From the NCBI GenBank assembly GCA_038258215.1, contig JBBSQC010000005.1, forward strand, positions 70,979 to 134,978: a stretch of DNA of 64,000 nucleotides, read 5' to 3'. The notes beneath the pieces were generated by a model. The model saw nothing but the letters and a program-made list of their open reading frames with translations, was not told the DNA's origin and searched no databases. A program made the position numbers and the translations under genes. The stretch's first letter is position 1. Each line of letters begins with the position of its first letter. This DNA is from Fodinibacter sp038258215. Its GTDB lineage: Bacteria; Actinomycetota; Actinomycetes; Actinomycetales; Dermatophilaceae. Positions 25,264 through 36,787 of this stretch are shown here, one piece after another.

Positions 25264-25775
25264 GAGGGGACCTCCGAGCACGGATGCCGCTCCCACCAGG
25301 GGTCCAGCATGTCCAGCGCCTCGTCACCGAGCGGGTTGACGCCCGGGCCGGCCGCGAGGGAGTGGGCGACCAGCACGTGCAGGCACTTCACCCTCGTGGG
25401 CATGCCACCGGCCGAGACGCCCGCGATCTCGGAGACCTCACCGAGCAGGGACCGGCGCTCGAGGTAGTCGGTGTGCGCCGCGGCATACCGCTCCCGCAGG
25501 GCGTCGTCGGACTCGAGTCGCTCGCTCATCTCCCGCATCACCCCGAGGCTCTCCAGCGTGGACAGCGCGCCGGTGAGGCGGGGGCAGGTGGCGTAGTAGG
25601 ACGTGGGGAACGGTGTGCCGTCGGGCAGTCGGGGCAGCGTGCGCACCACGTCGGGCTCGCCGCACGGGCAGCGGTGGCCGACCTCGGCGACCCCCCGCAC
25701 AATCCGTCCGAGCTGGCGCGAGACGGCCGCGAGGTCCACCTCCCGCACGGGAGGCAGACTGGCGCGGTCGGTCAC
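25260..25775 (-). CDS. DUF501 family protein
   Basis: 171 residues from GTG 25775, overlapping the ftsB-like stop as GTGA. DUF501 signatures: 'RCPCGEPDVVRTLPRLPDGTPFPTSYYATCPRL' with three conserved Cys that may bind metal, and the C-terminal 'MPTRVKCLHVLVAHSLAAGPGVNPLGDEAL'. Function unknown; it is nearly always found between a septum-initiator gene and ppx in actinobacteria. Confidence 0.87.
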   Translation of the reverse strand: MTDRASLPPVREVDLAAVSRQLGRIVRGVAEVGHRCPCGEPDVVRTLPRLPDGTPFPTSYYATCPRLTGALSTLESLGVMREMSERLESDDALRERYAAAHTDYLERRSLLGEVSEIAGVSAGGMPTRVKCLHVLVAHSLAAGPGVNPLGDEALDMLDPWWERHPCSEVPS

Positions 25776-26302
25776 CGGCGAGCGCCCGGGGCGTCGGCGG
25801 CCCGGGCCGACTCCCACACGGTGGTGAACCAGGGAAGCGTCGATTCCGGGTCGGCCGGGTCGGCGAGGCCGTCGACGTGGCCCTCGGAGGGCTCGGCGTC
25901 CAGCACGGTGTAGGACTTCTCGCCGGGCTTGACGAACTTCAGCCGCTGGCGCGCCTGCTGCTCGACGTACACCGGGTCGCGCCATCGCTCCTGCTCCGCC
26001 TCGAGCGAGGCCACGTCGCGCTCCTGGGAGGTGACCGTGTCGCGCAGGGCTGCGATGTCGCCGCGCTGGCCCACCCACGCCGCGACGGTCGAGCCGAGCA
26101 GCACGGTGAGGAAGGCGAGCACGGCGAGGAGCGTGACGGCCCGGCGTGACCGCCGCGCCCGCGTGGCCCCGCTGATCCGTCCGCGCCAGCCGGGCGGGGG
26201 CGGTGGGGGCTTGGGGGTCGCGGCCTTGGCCGACCGCGGCCGCGACGCGGTGGAGCGACGCGGAGGCCGCGACGCTGGTCCGCGGGACGGTCCGGAGGCC
26301 AT
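25772..26302 (-). CDS. Septum formation initiator (FtsB/DivIC-like)
   Basis: 176 residues. A ~50-residue basic Pro/Ala/Lys/Arg-rich cytosolic N-terminus precedes one membrane helix (~54-76, 'AVTLLAVLAFLTVLLGSTVAAW') and a periplasmic-side coiled coil 'RGDIAALRDTVTSQERDVASLEAEQERWRDPVYVEQQARQRL', the DivIC/FtsB signature. It would act in the divisome with FtsL and FtsQ. It starts 8 bp after the enolase stop on the same strand, so eno and these genes probably share a transcript. Confidence 0.85.
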   Translation of the reverse strand: MASGPSRGPASRPPRRSTASRPRSAKAATPKPPPPPPGWRGRISGATRARRSRRAVTLLAVLAFLTVLLGSTVAAWVGQRGDIAALRDTVTSQERDVASLEAEQERWRDPVYVEQQARQRLKFVKPGEKSYTVLDAEPSEGHVDGLADPADPESTLPWFTTVWESARAADAPGARR

Positions 26303-26310
26303 CGAGGAGA

Positions 26311-27603
26311 TCAGCCCTGGGCGCGGCGGGCGAACCGGGGGAAGGCGTCGGCGCCGGCGTACACGGCGGCGTCGTCGAGCTCCTCCTCGATCCGTAGCAG
26401 CTGGTTGTACTTCGCGACCCGCTCCGAGCGCGCCGGGGCACCGGTCTTGATCTGGCCACAGTTGGTGGCGACGGCGAGGTCGGCGATCGTGGTGTCCTCG
26501 GTCTCCCCGGAGCGGTGGCTCATCATGCAGCGGTAGCCGCTGCGGTGCGCCATGTCGACCGCGTCGAGGGTCTCGGTGAGCGACCCGATCTGGTTGACCT
26601 TGACGAGCAGCGCGTTGGCCGTGCCCGATGCGATGCCGCGGGCGAGGCGCTCGGGGTTGGTGACGAAGAGGTCGTCGCCGACGATCTGCACCTGGTCACC
26701 GAGCCGGTCGGTCATGGCCTTCCAGCCGTCCCAGTCGTCCTCGTGGAGCGGGTCCTCGATGGAGACCAGCGGGTATGCCGCGACGAGGTCGGCGTAGTAG
26801 TCGACCATCTCCTCGGCGGTCTTGGTGCCGCCCTCGAAGGTGTAGGAGCCGTCGTCGAAGAACTCGGACGCCGCGACGTCGAGCGCGAGGGCGATCTGCT
26901 CACCGGGGGTGTAGCCGGCCTTCTCGATGGCCTCGAGGATGAGGTCGAGTGCGGCCCGGTTGGACTCGAGGTTCGGCGCGAAGCCGCCCTCGTCACCGAG
27001 CCCCGTGGCCAGGCCCTTCTCCTTCAGCACGCCCTTGAGCGCGTGGTAGACCTCGGCGCCCCAGCGCAGGGCCTCACGGAAGGTCTCGGCGCCGATCGGC
27101 GCGATCATGAACTCCTGGATGTCCACGTTGGAGTCGGCGTGGCTTCCGCCGTTGAGGATGTTCATCATCGGCACGGGGAGCACGTGTGCGTTGGGGCCGC
27201 CGACGTAGCGGAACAGCGGCAGGTCGGCGGAGTCCGCGGCGGCGCGGGCCACGGCGAGCGAGACGCCGAGGATCGCGTTGGCGCCGATCTTCTCCTTGTT
27301 GGCGGTGCCGTCGATGGCGAGCATCTCGGCGTCGACGAGCCGCTGCTCACTGGCGTCGAAACCGAGGAGCTTGGGGCCGAGCTCGTCGATCACCGCGTCG
27401 ACGGCCTTCTCGACGCCCTTGCCGAGGTAGCGGTTCTTGTCTCCGTCGCGCCGCTCGGACGCCTCGAACGCGCCGGTGGAGGCGCCGCTGGGCACGGCCG
27501 CCCGCGCGAGGGTGCCGTCGTCGAGGGCGACCTCGACCTCGACCGTGGGGTTGCCGCGCGAGTCGAGGATCTCGCGCGCGCCTACTGCCTCGATGCTGGC
27601 CAC
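26311..27603 (-). CDS. eno: Enolase
   Basis: 430 residues from GTG 27603, with AGGAG 8 nt upstream. The N-terminus 'ASIEAVGAREILDSRGNPTVEVEV' and the 'SHRSGETEDTTIADLAVA' motif are diagnostic. Catalytic Glu ('GDEGGFAPN'), the Mg ligands ('ALDVAASEF', 'SIEDPLHEDDWDGW', 'VGDDLFVTN') and the general-base Lys ('LLVKVNQIGSLTE') are all present. It converts 2-phosphoglycerate to phosphoenolpyruvate. Confidence 0.97.
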   Translation of the reverse strand: MASIEAVGAREILDSRGNPTVEVEVALDDGTLARAAVPSGASTGAFEASERRDGDKNRYLGKGVEKAVDAVIDELGPKLLGFDASEQRLVDAEMLAIDGTANKEKIGANAILGVSLAVARAAADSADLPLFRYVGGPNAHVLPVPMMNILNGGSHADSNVDIQEFMIAPIGAETFREALRWGAEVYHALKGVLKEKGLATGLGDEGGFAPNLESNRAALDLILEAIEKAGYTPGEQIALALDVAASEFFDDGSYTFEGGTKTAEEMVDYYADLVAAYPLVSIEDPLHEDDWDGWKAMTDRLGDQVQIVGDDLFVTNPERLARGIASGTANALLVKVNQIGSLTETLDAVDMAHRSGYRCMMSHRSGETEDTTIADLAVATNCGQIKTGAPARSERVAKYNQLLRIEEELDDAAVYAGADAFPRFARRAQG

Positions 27604-27703
27604 ACCGTGCTCCTGGGGATGGTGACGAATGGGTTCGGCTCCGAGCCTAGTCCCAGCGCCCCGGCATCCCCCTGAGCGACCCGCACCCCCCTCCCCCACT
27701 TCG

Positions 27704-28630
27704 TCAGCGAGAGGCGTGGAAGGCCAGGGCGATCGCGGTGCCGACGCGGGCGTTGTTCCGCACCAGGGCGAGGTTGGTCCGCAGAGACCGGCCGTCGGAG
27801 AGCTCGATGATCCGGCCGAGGAGGTAGGGGGTGATGTCCTTGCCGCGGATGCCGCCCGCCTCGCAGTCGGCGAGCGCCTGCTCGATCACGGCGTCGATGT
27901 CGCCGCGCGCCATCTCGTCCTCCGCCGGCACCGGGTTCGCGATCGACACCCCGCTGCCGAGCCCGAGGTCCCAGGTGGCGTGCATCAACGCGGCGACCTG
28001 CTCGGGGGTGTCGAGCCGCATCGGGGCGGCCAGCCCACTGGACCGGGAGAAGAAGGAGGGGAACTCGTCGGTGCCGTAGCCGACGACGGGGACACCGAGG
28101 GTCTCGAGCACCTCAAGGGTGCGGCCGATGTCGAGGATCGACTTCACCCCGGCGGAGATCACCGCCACCTCGGTGCGCGAGAGCTCGGTCAGGTCGGCGG
28201 AGACGTCCATCGAGTCCTGCGCGCCCCGGTGCACCCCGCCGAGGCCGCCCGTGACGAAGACCCGGATGCCGGCCAGTGCCGCGATCCGCATGGTGCTGGC
28301 GACGGTGGTGGCACCGTGCGACCCGGTGGCGAGCACGTAGGGCAGGTCACGGACGCTGACCTTGGGGATGGCGCCGTTCGAGCCGAGCAGCTCGAGCTCG
28401 TCGTCGTCCAGGCCCACGGTCGGGCGGCCGTCGAGAACGGCGATCGTCGCCGGCACCGCGCCACCGTCACGCACGATCTGCTCCACCTCGCGGGCCATCG
28501 CCACGTTGTGCGGGTAGGGCATGCCGTGGCTGATGATCGTCGACTCGAGCGCGACGACCGGGTCTCCGGCAGCGAGCGCCGCGATGACCTCGGGGGCGAC
28601 CTTGAGCATCGGGTGCGTGGTGGTGGTCAT
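27704..28630 (-). CDS. psuG: Pseudouridine-5'-phosphate glycosidase
   Basis: 308 residues from ATG 28630, overlapping the kinase stop as ATGA. Family signatures: 'VVALESTIISHGMPYPHNV' (active-site Glu and Ser), 'ATGSHGATTVASTM', 'IRVFVTGGLGGVHRGAQDSMDVSADL' and the Lys-containing 'ISAGVKSILDIGRTLEVLET'. It cleaves the C-glycosidic bond of pseudouridine 5'-phosphate to uracil and ribose 5-phosphate (reversible). Coupling to the PfkB kinase gives a two-step salvage operon. Confidence 0.93.
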   Translation of the reverse strand: MTTTTHPMLKVAPEVIAALAAGDPVVALESTIISHGMPYPHNVAMAREVEQIVRDGGAVPATIAVLDGRPTVGLDDDELELLGSNGAIPKVSVRDLPYVLATGSHGATTVASTMRIAALAGIRVFVTGGLGGVHRGAQDSMDVSADLTELSRTEVAVISAGVKSILDIGRTLEVLETLGVPVVGYGTDEFPSFFSRSSGLAAPMRLDTPEQVAALMHATWDLGLGSGVSIANPVPAEDEMARGDIDAVIEQALADCEAGGIRGKDITPYLLGRIIELSDGRSLRTNLALVRNNARVGTAIALAFHASR

Positions 28631-29775
28631 CCGTGGAGCTCCTCGAGTGCCGGCTGGGTGGGGGTCAGGTGAGCCGCGACGAGCGCCGCGGTGAGGTCGG
28701 TGCGGACGGTGTCGGGTGAGGCGCAGGTGAGGGCGGCGAGCACCTGCCCGTAGCGGGCTGAGTCGATCGCGTCGGCGCCGCCCAACAGCGAGTGCACGTA
28801 TCCGGCCGTCATCGCGTCGCCGGCCCCGGTGACGTCGGCGACCTCGACGGGGGAGGCTGGCACCAGGACGACCCGGGGGCCGTCAGGGGCGTCGACCGAG
28901 ACCAGGCTGCCTCGGGTGCCGCGGCGCACCCAGACGTGCTCCACCCCGCGGCCGTGCAGCACCAGGGCCGCCTCGGCGAGCCCGTCGGGTGTGTCGGGCA
29001 CCGTCCGCCCGACGAGGGCCGCCAGCTCGTCGACGTTGGGCGTGACCGTGTGCAGGCGGACCGAGCCGTCGAGCACCGGCGCCACCTGGGCGGCCTTGGC
29101 GACGCTGACCGGCTCGAGCACGGCGAGGACCCCTGCCTCCGCGGCCGCCGACAGCAGCCACCGCACGACGTCCGCGTCGAGGTTCGCATCGACGACGAGG
29201 GCGTCGGCTCCCCCCAGGAGGGAGGGCACCATCCCGAGGTCGGGCACGGTCAGCTCGTCGGTGGCCCGCATGTCGGCGACGGCGATGAGGAGGTCACCAC
29301 CGTCGTCGAGGACCGCGGCATACGTCCCCGTGGGGTGTGGTGAGACCACGACGTGACCGCAGTCGACCCCGGCCGCGGTGGTGCGGGCCAGCACGGTCGT
29401 GGCCGCCGGGTCGTCCCCGACGGCGGCGACGAGCGTGGTGGGGGTGCCGAGGCGGGCGAGGTTCTCGGCGATGTTGCGACCCACGCCGCCGGCGGTCCAC
29501 GACGCGGCTCCGGGGTTGCTCGTGGCGAGCACCGGTGGCCCGGCGGTGCGCACCTTGGTGTCGAGCACCGCCCCGCCGGCGACCAGCACGGAGTGGGCGT
29601 CGGGGCACAGGAGGTAACCCCGACCGCGCACGACACCCTTCTTCATGAGGTTGCTCAGGTGCACCGACACGCCCGCTCGGGTCGAGCCGATGCGCTCGGC
29701 CAGCGCCGCCGCGTCGAGCAGCGGGTCGGACCGCAGCAGGGTCACGATCTCGCGCTCCCGGGCCGTCAGTTTCAC
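28627..29775 (-). CDS. psuK: HTH-PfkB fusion, probable pseudouridine kinase
   Basis: 382 residues from GTG 29775. Residues ~1-55 are a winged-helix DNA-binding domain ('LTAREREIVTLLRSDPLLDAAALAERIGSTRAGVSVHLSNLMKKG'). A ribokinase-like domain follows with 'AGGVGRNIAENLARLGTPTTLVAAVGDD' and the anion-hole/catalytic-base signature 'VADVTGAGDAMTAGYVHSLL'. With psuG overlapping downstream, pseudouridine is the likely substrate. The fused HTH suggests the kinase regulates its own operon; a short palindrome lies just upstream. Confidence 0.85.
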   Translation of the reverse strand: MKLTAREREIVTLLRSDPLLDAAALAERIGSTRAGVSVHLSNLMKKGVVRGRGYLLCPDAHSVLVAGGAVLDTKVRTAGPPVLATSNPGAASWTAGGVGRNIAENLARLGTPTTLVAAVGDDPAATTVLARTTAAGVDCGHVVVSPHPTGTYAAVLDDGGDLLIAVADMRATDELTVPDLGMVPSLLGGADALVVDANLDADVVRWLLSAAAEAGVLAVLEPVSVAKAAQVAPVLDGSVRLHTVTPNVDELAALVGRTVPDTPDGLAEAALVLHGRGVEHVWVRRGTRGSLVSVDAPDGPRVVLVPASPVEVADVTGAGDAMTAGYVHSLLGGADAIDSARYGQVLAALTCASPDTVRTDLTAALVAAHLTPTQPALEELHG

Positions 29776-29794
29776 GTTGTAACCCTAAAGGAAA

Positions 29795-29808
29795 CTTGGT
29801 GATCCAAG
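29795..29808. promoter_or_regulatory. Short palindrome upstream of psuK
   Basis: CTTGG-TGAT-CCAAG, 20 bp before the psuK start. It is a candidate operator for the HTH domain of PsuK. Five-bp arms are short, so this is tentative. Confidence 0.3.
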
Positions 29809-29897
29809 CAAGAGCGTGATCTCAAGGGAGTCGAGGGGTCGTGACCCGCCGAGCTCGCCGGTCGCGCGGTCCGCGCGTCGTGACCCCTGGACCGGGC

Positions 29898-30854
29898 TCA
29901 GGTCGCGTCGTCGGCGAGGGACCGCAGCGCGTCCCGCACCTCGCGCTCGGCCTGCTCCAGGCGTGTCCTGGCCTCCTCGAGCCGGCGCAGCGCCGAGGGG
30001 TCTGGCTCCAGGCCGCGCCGGCGGACCCGGGCCAGCACCTTCTCGGCCGCCAGGTGGCCGGGCAGGGAGGTGGGGATGCCGTGGAGCAGGTCGGCGGCAT
30101 ACCCGCCACCGTCGTCCGTGGTCGATGGTGCCTTCTCCCCGGCCTTGATCCGCTCCCAGGCCGCCTCGACCTCCTCGGGGGTCTGCGCGTCCCCGTCGGC
30201 GAAGACGTGCGGGTGCCGGCGCACGAGCTTGTCGACGAGCCGCCCGGCGACGGTGTCGATGTCGAACGCGCCCTCCGCCGCCTCCTCGGCGACCCGGGCG
30301 TGGAAGACCACTTGGAGCAGCACGTCGCCGAGCTCCTCGGCGATCAGCCCGGGGTCTCCGCCGTCGATGGCCTCCAGGGCCTCGTGGGCCTCCTCGAGGA
30401 GGTAGGGCGCGAGCGTGGCGTGGGTCTGCTCCGCGTCCCAGGGGCAGCCGCCGGGCGAGCGGAGCCGGTCCATCGTCGCGACGACGTCGAGCAGCCGCCC
30501 ACCCTGCACGTCCCACGAGCCGACCACCAGCTCGACATCGGGCGGCGACTCCAGGCGCGAGACCTCGGAGGCGATCGCGTCGGCGAGACCGGGGTCCCCG
30601 TCGGACGATCCGAGCCACGCGACGCTCTCACGTGCGGCCCGCTCGACGAGGTGGCGGGCGAGGGCGGCGTTGCCGAAGTCCTCCACCACCACGACCACGG
30701 CACCGGCCTCCTCGACCGCCTCCACGAGGGGGTCGTCGGCAAGGGCGGCGAGCCGCACGTCAGCGCTGACGATGCTCTGCCACGCCCCGTGCGACAGCAG
30801 CCCGGGAGCGATGCGGGGGGAGGTGACGACCAGGCAGAGTCGCCCCGCTGTCAC
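29898..30854 (-). CDS. mazG: Nucleoside triphosphate pyrophosphohydrolase MazG
   Basis: 318 residues from GTG 30854, overlapping the lipoprotein stop (GTGA). The MazG domain spans ~115-220: 'RLRSPGGCPWDAEQTHATLAPYLLEEAHEALEAI' and 'LIAEELGDVLLQVVFHARVAEE', which hold the EExxE/ExxD magnesium ligands. The first ~110 residues are the N-terminal extension found in actinobacterial MazG; the C-terminal end is coiled-coil-like. It removes non-canonical NTPs. Confidence 0.87.
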   Translation of the reverse strand: MTAGRLCLVVTSPRIAPGLLSHGAWQSIVSADVRLAALADDPLVEAVEEAGAVVVVVEDFGNAALARHLVERAARESVAWLGSSDGDPGLADAIASEVSRLESPPDVELVVGSWDVQGGRLLDVVATMDRLRSPGGCPWDAEQTHATLAPYLLEEAHEALEAIDGGDPGLIAEELGDVLLQVVFHARVAEEAAEGAFDIDTVAGRLVDKLVRRHPHVFADGDAQTPEEVEAAWERIKAGEKAPSTTDDGGGYAADLLHGIPTSLPGHLAAEKVLARVRRRGLEPDPSALRRLEEARTRLEQAEREVRDALRSLADDAT

Positions 30855-31384
30855 GAGCTGGCTGTGTCGAGGGTGACCCAGGTCGGCAGCCCCAGGTCGA
30901 CCGTCGCGGTCTCGGCGTTGAAGGTGCCATATCGTGGGTTGACCTCGACGTCCTGGCTGCGGAGCTGGTCACTGAGCTGCACCGTGTCGTCCTCGGTGAG
31001 CTGGCCACCCTGCTGCGCCGTGGTGATGGACGATGCGAGACGGATGATCTCCAGCGTGGAGCTGGCGGGCTGGTCGACCCCCCGGGTCTGCGCCTCACGG
31101 GTCGCGACGGAGTCGGAGACCACGAGGCCGCGGCCGGTGAGGAAGTCGAGGACGACCGGCGCCTGGATGAGCGCGGTGAGGGTGCTGCTCGGGGTGAGCT
31201 TGGACTGCAGCAGAGCCGGGTCCATGCCGTTGACCTGCTGCATCGCGGTCGACACGTCGTCCTGGGAGATGACCGACCCGTCGATGACGGCGGCCGTGCT
31301 GGCCCTGGTCGAGCCGCACCCGGCGGTGGCGAGCGCGGCACCGAGGGCGAGCGTCGCCACGAGGCGGCGAACCGGAGGAGTCAC
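30851..31384 (-). CDS. SurA N-terminal-like lipoprotein
   Basis: 177 residues from GTG 31384, with AAAGGA upstream. A lipoprotein signal ends at 'LGAALATAGCGSTRA' (lipobox ATAGC). The mature chain 'AAVIDGSVISQDDVSTAMQQVNGM' resembles the N-terminal helical part of SurA-type chaperones; no parvulin isomerase domain follows. Genes of this kind sit between mfd and mazG in actinobacteria. A chaperone-like role on the outer membrane face is inferred. Confidence 0.7.
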   Translation of the reverse strand: MTPPVRRLVATLALGAALATAGCGSTRASTAAVIDGSVISQDDVSTAMQQVNGMDPALLQSKLTPSSTLTALIQAPVVLDFLTGRGLVVSDSVATREAQTRGVDQPASSTLEIIRLASSITTAQQGGQLTEDDTVQLSDQLRSQDVEVNPRYGTFNAETATVDLGLPTWVTLDTASS

Positions 31385-31413
31385 GGGGTGTCCTTTCACG
31401 ATCATGGTCGACC

Positions 31414-35028
<3,615 letters not shown>

Positions 35029-35155
35029 GGGCTCCGTCTTCGGGCATGGGTGTCGGGCGACACCGAGCCCGGTACCACCCCGACCCGCTGACGCAGGTCT
35101 CAAGGGTACGACGACGCACCGACACCCCCGACTCCCGGAGGAGGGCCACACGCAG

Positions 35156-35184
35156 GCGCCGCCCCGCGCGTGGCGGGGCGGCGC
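35156..35184. terminator. G/C hairpin after the LAFTG peptide gene
   Basis: GCGCCGCCCCGC (35156-35167), loop GCGTG, and GCGGGGCGGCGC (35173-35184) form a perfect 12-bp stem just beyond the stop of the 50-residue peptide gene and before mfd. No T-run. Confidence 0.6.
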
Positions 35185-35207
35185 TGGTCGCGCTGTGGGG
35201 GTGGGGC

Positions 35208-35360
35208 TCAGCGCTCGGTCTTCGGCGCCAGGCGCGTCAGCGCCAGCCCGGCCATGACGAGGGTGAAGCCGGCGACCACGTAGAAGAGGACGTTGACTCC
35301 GGTGAAGGCGAGGGTGGCCGTTCCGGCCGTGCTCGCGACTGCTGCCTTGCTGGTGTACAT
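35208..35360 (-). CDS. 50-residue LAFTG sortase-signal peptide
   Basis: 50 residues from ATG 35360, with AGGAAAGG 6 nt upstream; too short for most gene finders. Residues 17-21 are LAFTG, followed by a hydrophobic helix (22-42, 'VNVLFYVVAGFTLVMAGLAL') and a charged tail 'TRLAPKTER'. That is the exact layout of a cell-wall sorting signal, and LAxTG is the motif preferred by class E sortases of actinobacteria. Only ~20 residues precede the cleavage site, so the anchored product would be tiny, or the protein is a plain single-pass membrane peptide. The gene lies 12 bp after the glycosyltransferase stop on the same strand, so the two are likely co-transcribed. Confidence 0.65.
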   Translation of the reverse strand: MYTSKAAVASTAGTATLAFTGVNVLFYVVAGFTLVMAGLALTRLAPKTER

Positions 35361-35372
35361 CTCGTACCTTTC

Positions 35373-36464
35373 CTATCGGGTGGGTGTGGTCTGGGGCTGG
35401 GGCGCAGCGGCGTGGTGACGCCACTGCGGGTTCACGCCACGCAGCCGCTGGGCGACGGCGTGGAAGAAGAAGGCCTGCAGGAACAGGTCGTAGACGAGCT
35501 CGGGGACGAGCAGCGCGGCGGTGAAGCGGGCGGCGGGGCCTGCGCGCCACACCGTGACGACGCGCTCCAGGGCGAAGATGCCGCCGACGACGGTCCAGAA
35601 CCACGAGAACGCGAGCTGGCCGTCGACGAGGGTGAAGGCCATCAGGGCCAGGTAGAGGAGCAGCATCGCGCTGGAGAGCAGGAGCCCGGCCTGCTGGCCC
35701 CAGTAGCGCCGGGTCACCGGGGTCCACCCGTAGGTGACGATGTTGTCGATGGCGCCGCGGTACCACCGCAGCCGCTGGTCGTGCAGCGCGCCCACCGTGG
35801 GCATGAGCTCGGTGTAGACGAGGCAGCCACGGGGCGAGACCAGCTGCCAGCCGATGGTCTTCAGGGCCAGGGTGATCTCGTTGTCCTCGGTGATCGCACC
35901 GGTGTCGTAGACCTCGCCCAGCCGGCCGGGGAGGGTGTCCCCGCGCGCAGCGGCGACCTGTCGCAGGGCCTCGACCCGGAACACCGACGCGGTGCCCGTG
36001 AGCACCTGCACCCGCCCCTGGCGCCGGCCGGTCTCCCGCGCGTAGCGGGCGTACTCGGCGGACTGGAGCCGTTGGAGGAGACCGGTGGGCTCGTCGCCGT
36101 GGAAGATGCCGCCGACGGCGCCCAGCTCCGAGCCCGTGCTCGGGTCCCCGAGACGGGCCATCACCTCGCGCATGTAGTCGACCCCCAGGCGGGTGTCGGC
36201 ATCCATGACCAGCAGCACGTCCTGGCCGGCGAGGGCCACCGACGCCAGCGCCTGGTTCAGCGCACCGGCCTTCTTCGCGGTGTTGCCCACCGTGACGAAG
36301 ACCTCGGCGCCGGCCGCGCGGGCCAGCTCGGCGGTGTCATCGGAGCAGTTGTCCGCGACCACGACGATCCGGTCGAAGGCCACGGCCTGGCCGGCGAGCG
36401 AAGCGATGGCAGAAGCGATCCCACCTGCCTCGTCGTGGGCAGGGATCATGGCGATGACGGACAT
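35373..36464 (-). CDS. Processive GT2 glycosyltransferase, membrane
   Basis: 363 residues from ATG 36464, with GGGAG upstream. A GT-A domain ('VIAMIPAHDEAGGIASAI', 'MDADT' at ~87-91 as the DxD, 'GAITEDNEIT' near 203 and 'HDQRLRWYRGA' as the QxxRW box) is followed by three to four membrane helices. This is the BcsA/PgaC-type pattern of enzymes that polymerise and extrude polysaccharide. No partner genes of a cellulose or PNAG system are visible. The LAFTG peptide gene follows; the APS kinase gene diverges upstream. Confidence 0.8.
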   Translation of the reverse strand: MSVIAMIPAHDEAGGIASAIASLAGQAVAFDRIVVVADNCSDDTAELARAAGAEVFVTVGNTAKKAGALNQALASVALAGQDVLLVMDADTRLGVDYMREVMARLGDPSTGSELGAVGGIFHGDEPTGLLQRLQSAEYARYARETGRRQGRVQVLTGTASVFRVEALRQVAAARGDTLPGRLGEVYDTGAITEDNEITLALKTIGWQLVSPRGCLVYTELMPTVGALHDQRLRWYRGAIDNIVTYGWTPVTRRYWGQQAGLLLSSAMLLLYLALMAFTLVDGQLAFSWFWTVVGGIFALERVVTVWRAGPAARFTAALLVPELVYDLFLQAFFFHAVAQRLRGVNPQWRHHAAAPQPQTTPTR

Positions 36465-36787
36465 GCTCTCCCTCGGTTTCGTGTGACGTGGACGCTGGGT
36501 CCTCGTGGCGTGGACGCCGCAGCAACCCCCGTAGGGCTGCGGCCTGCACCGAGTCTCAGCGAGCAGTGAGCCCGGCCGAGGGCGAATAGGAGAATGAGCA
36601 ACAACTTCATCCGAACGGTGGATCCGGCTCCGCCGATGGGTCGATCCGCGGCGACCCGATCGGCTCTCTCGGGCGTAATTCCCCCATGTCCCGGCGGAGA
36701 AGGCGCCCATCGTGAAAACATGGGCTTCTCGGGGGCACGCTCCTGAGCCACTGACCTGTCCACCGTCGCTGAAGAGGCCGGAATCCC
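36465..36787. other. Divergent gap between glycosyltransferase and APS kinase
   Basis: 322 bases. It contains GCCGCAG (36516-36522) and CTGCGGC (36537-36543), a 7-bp stem with a nested CCC/GGG pairing, in the leader of the glycosyltransferase. AT-richer patches around 36590-36610 and 36690-36725 may hold promoters. No ORF with good coding character and no riboswitch consensus that I recognise. Confidence 0.4.
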
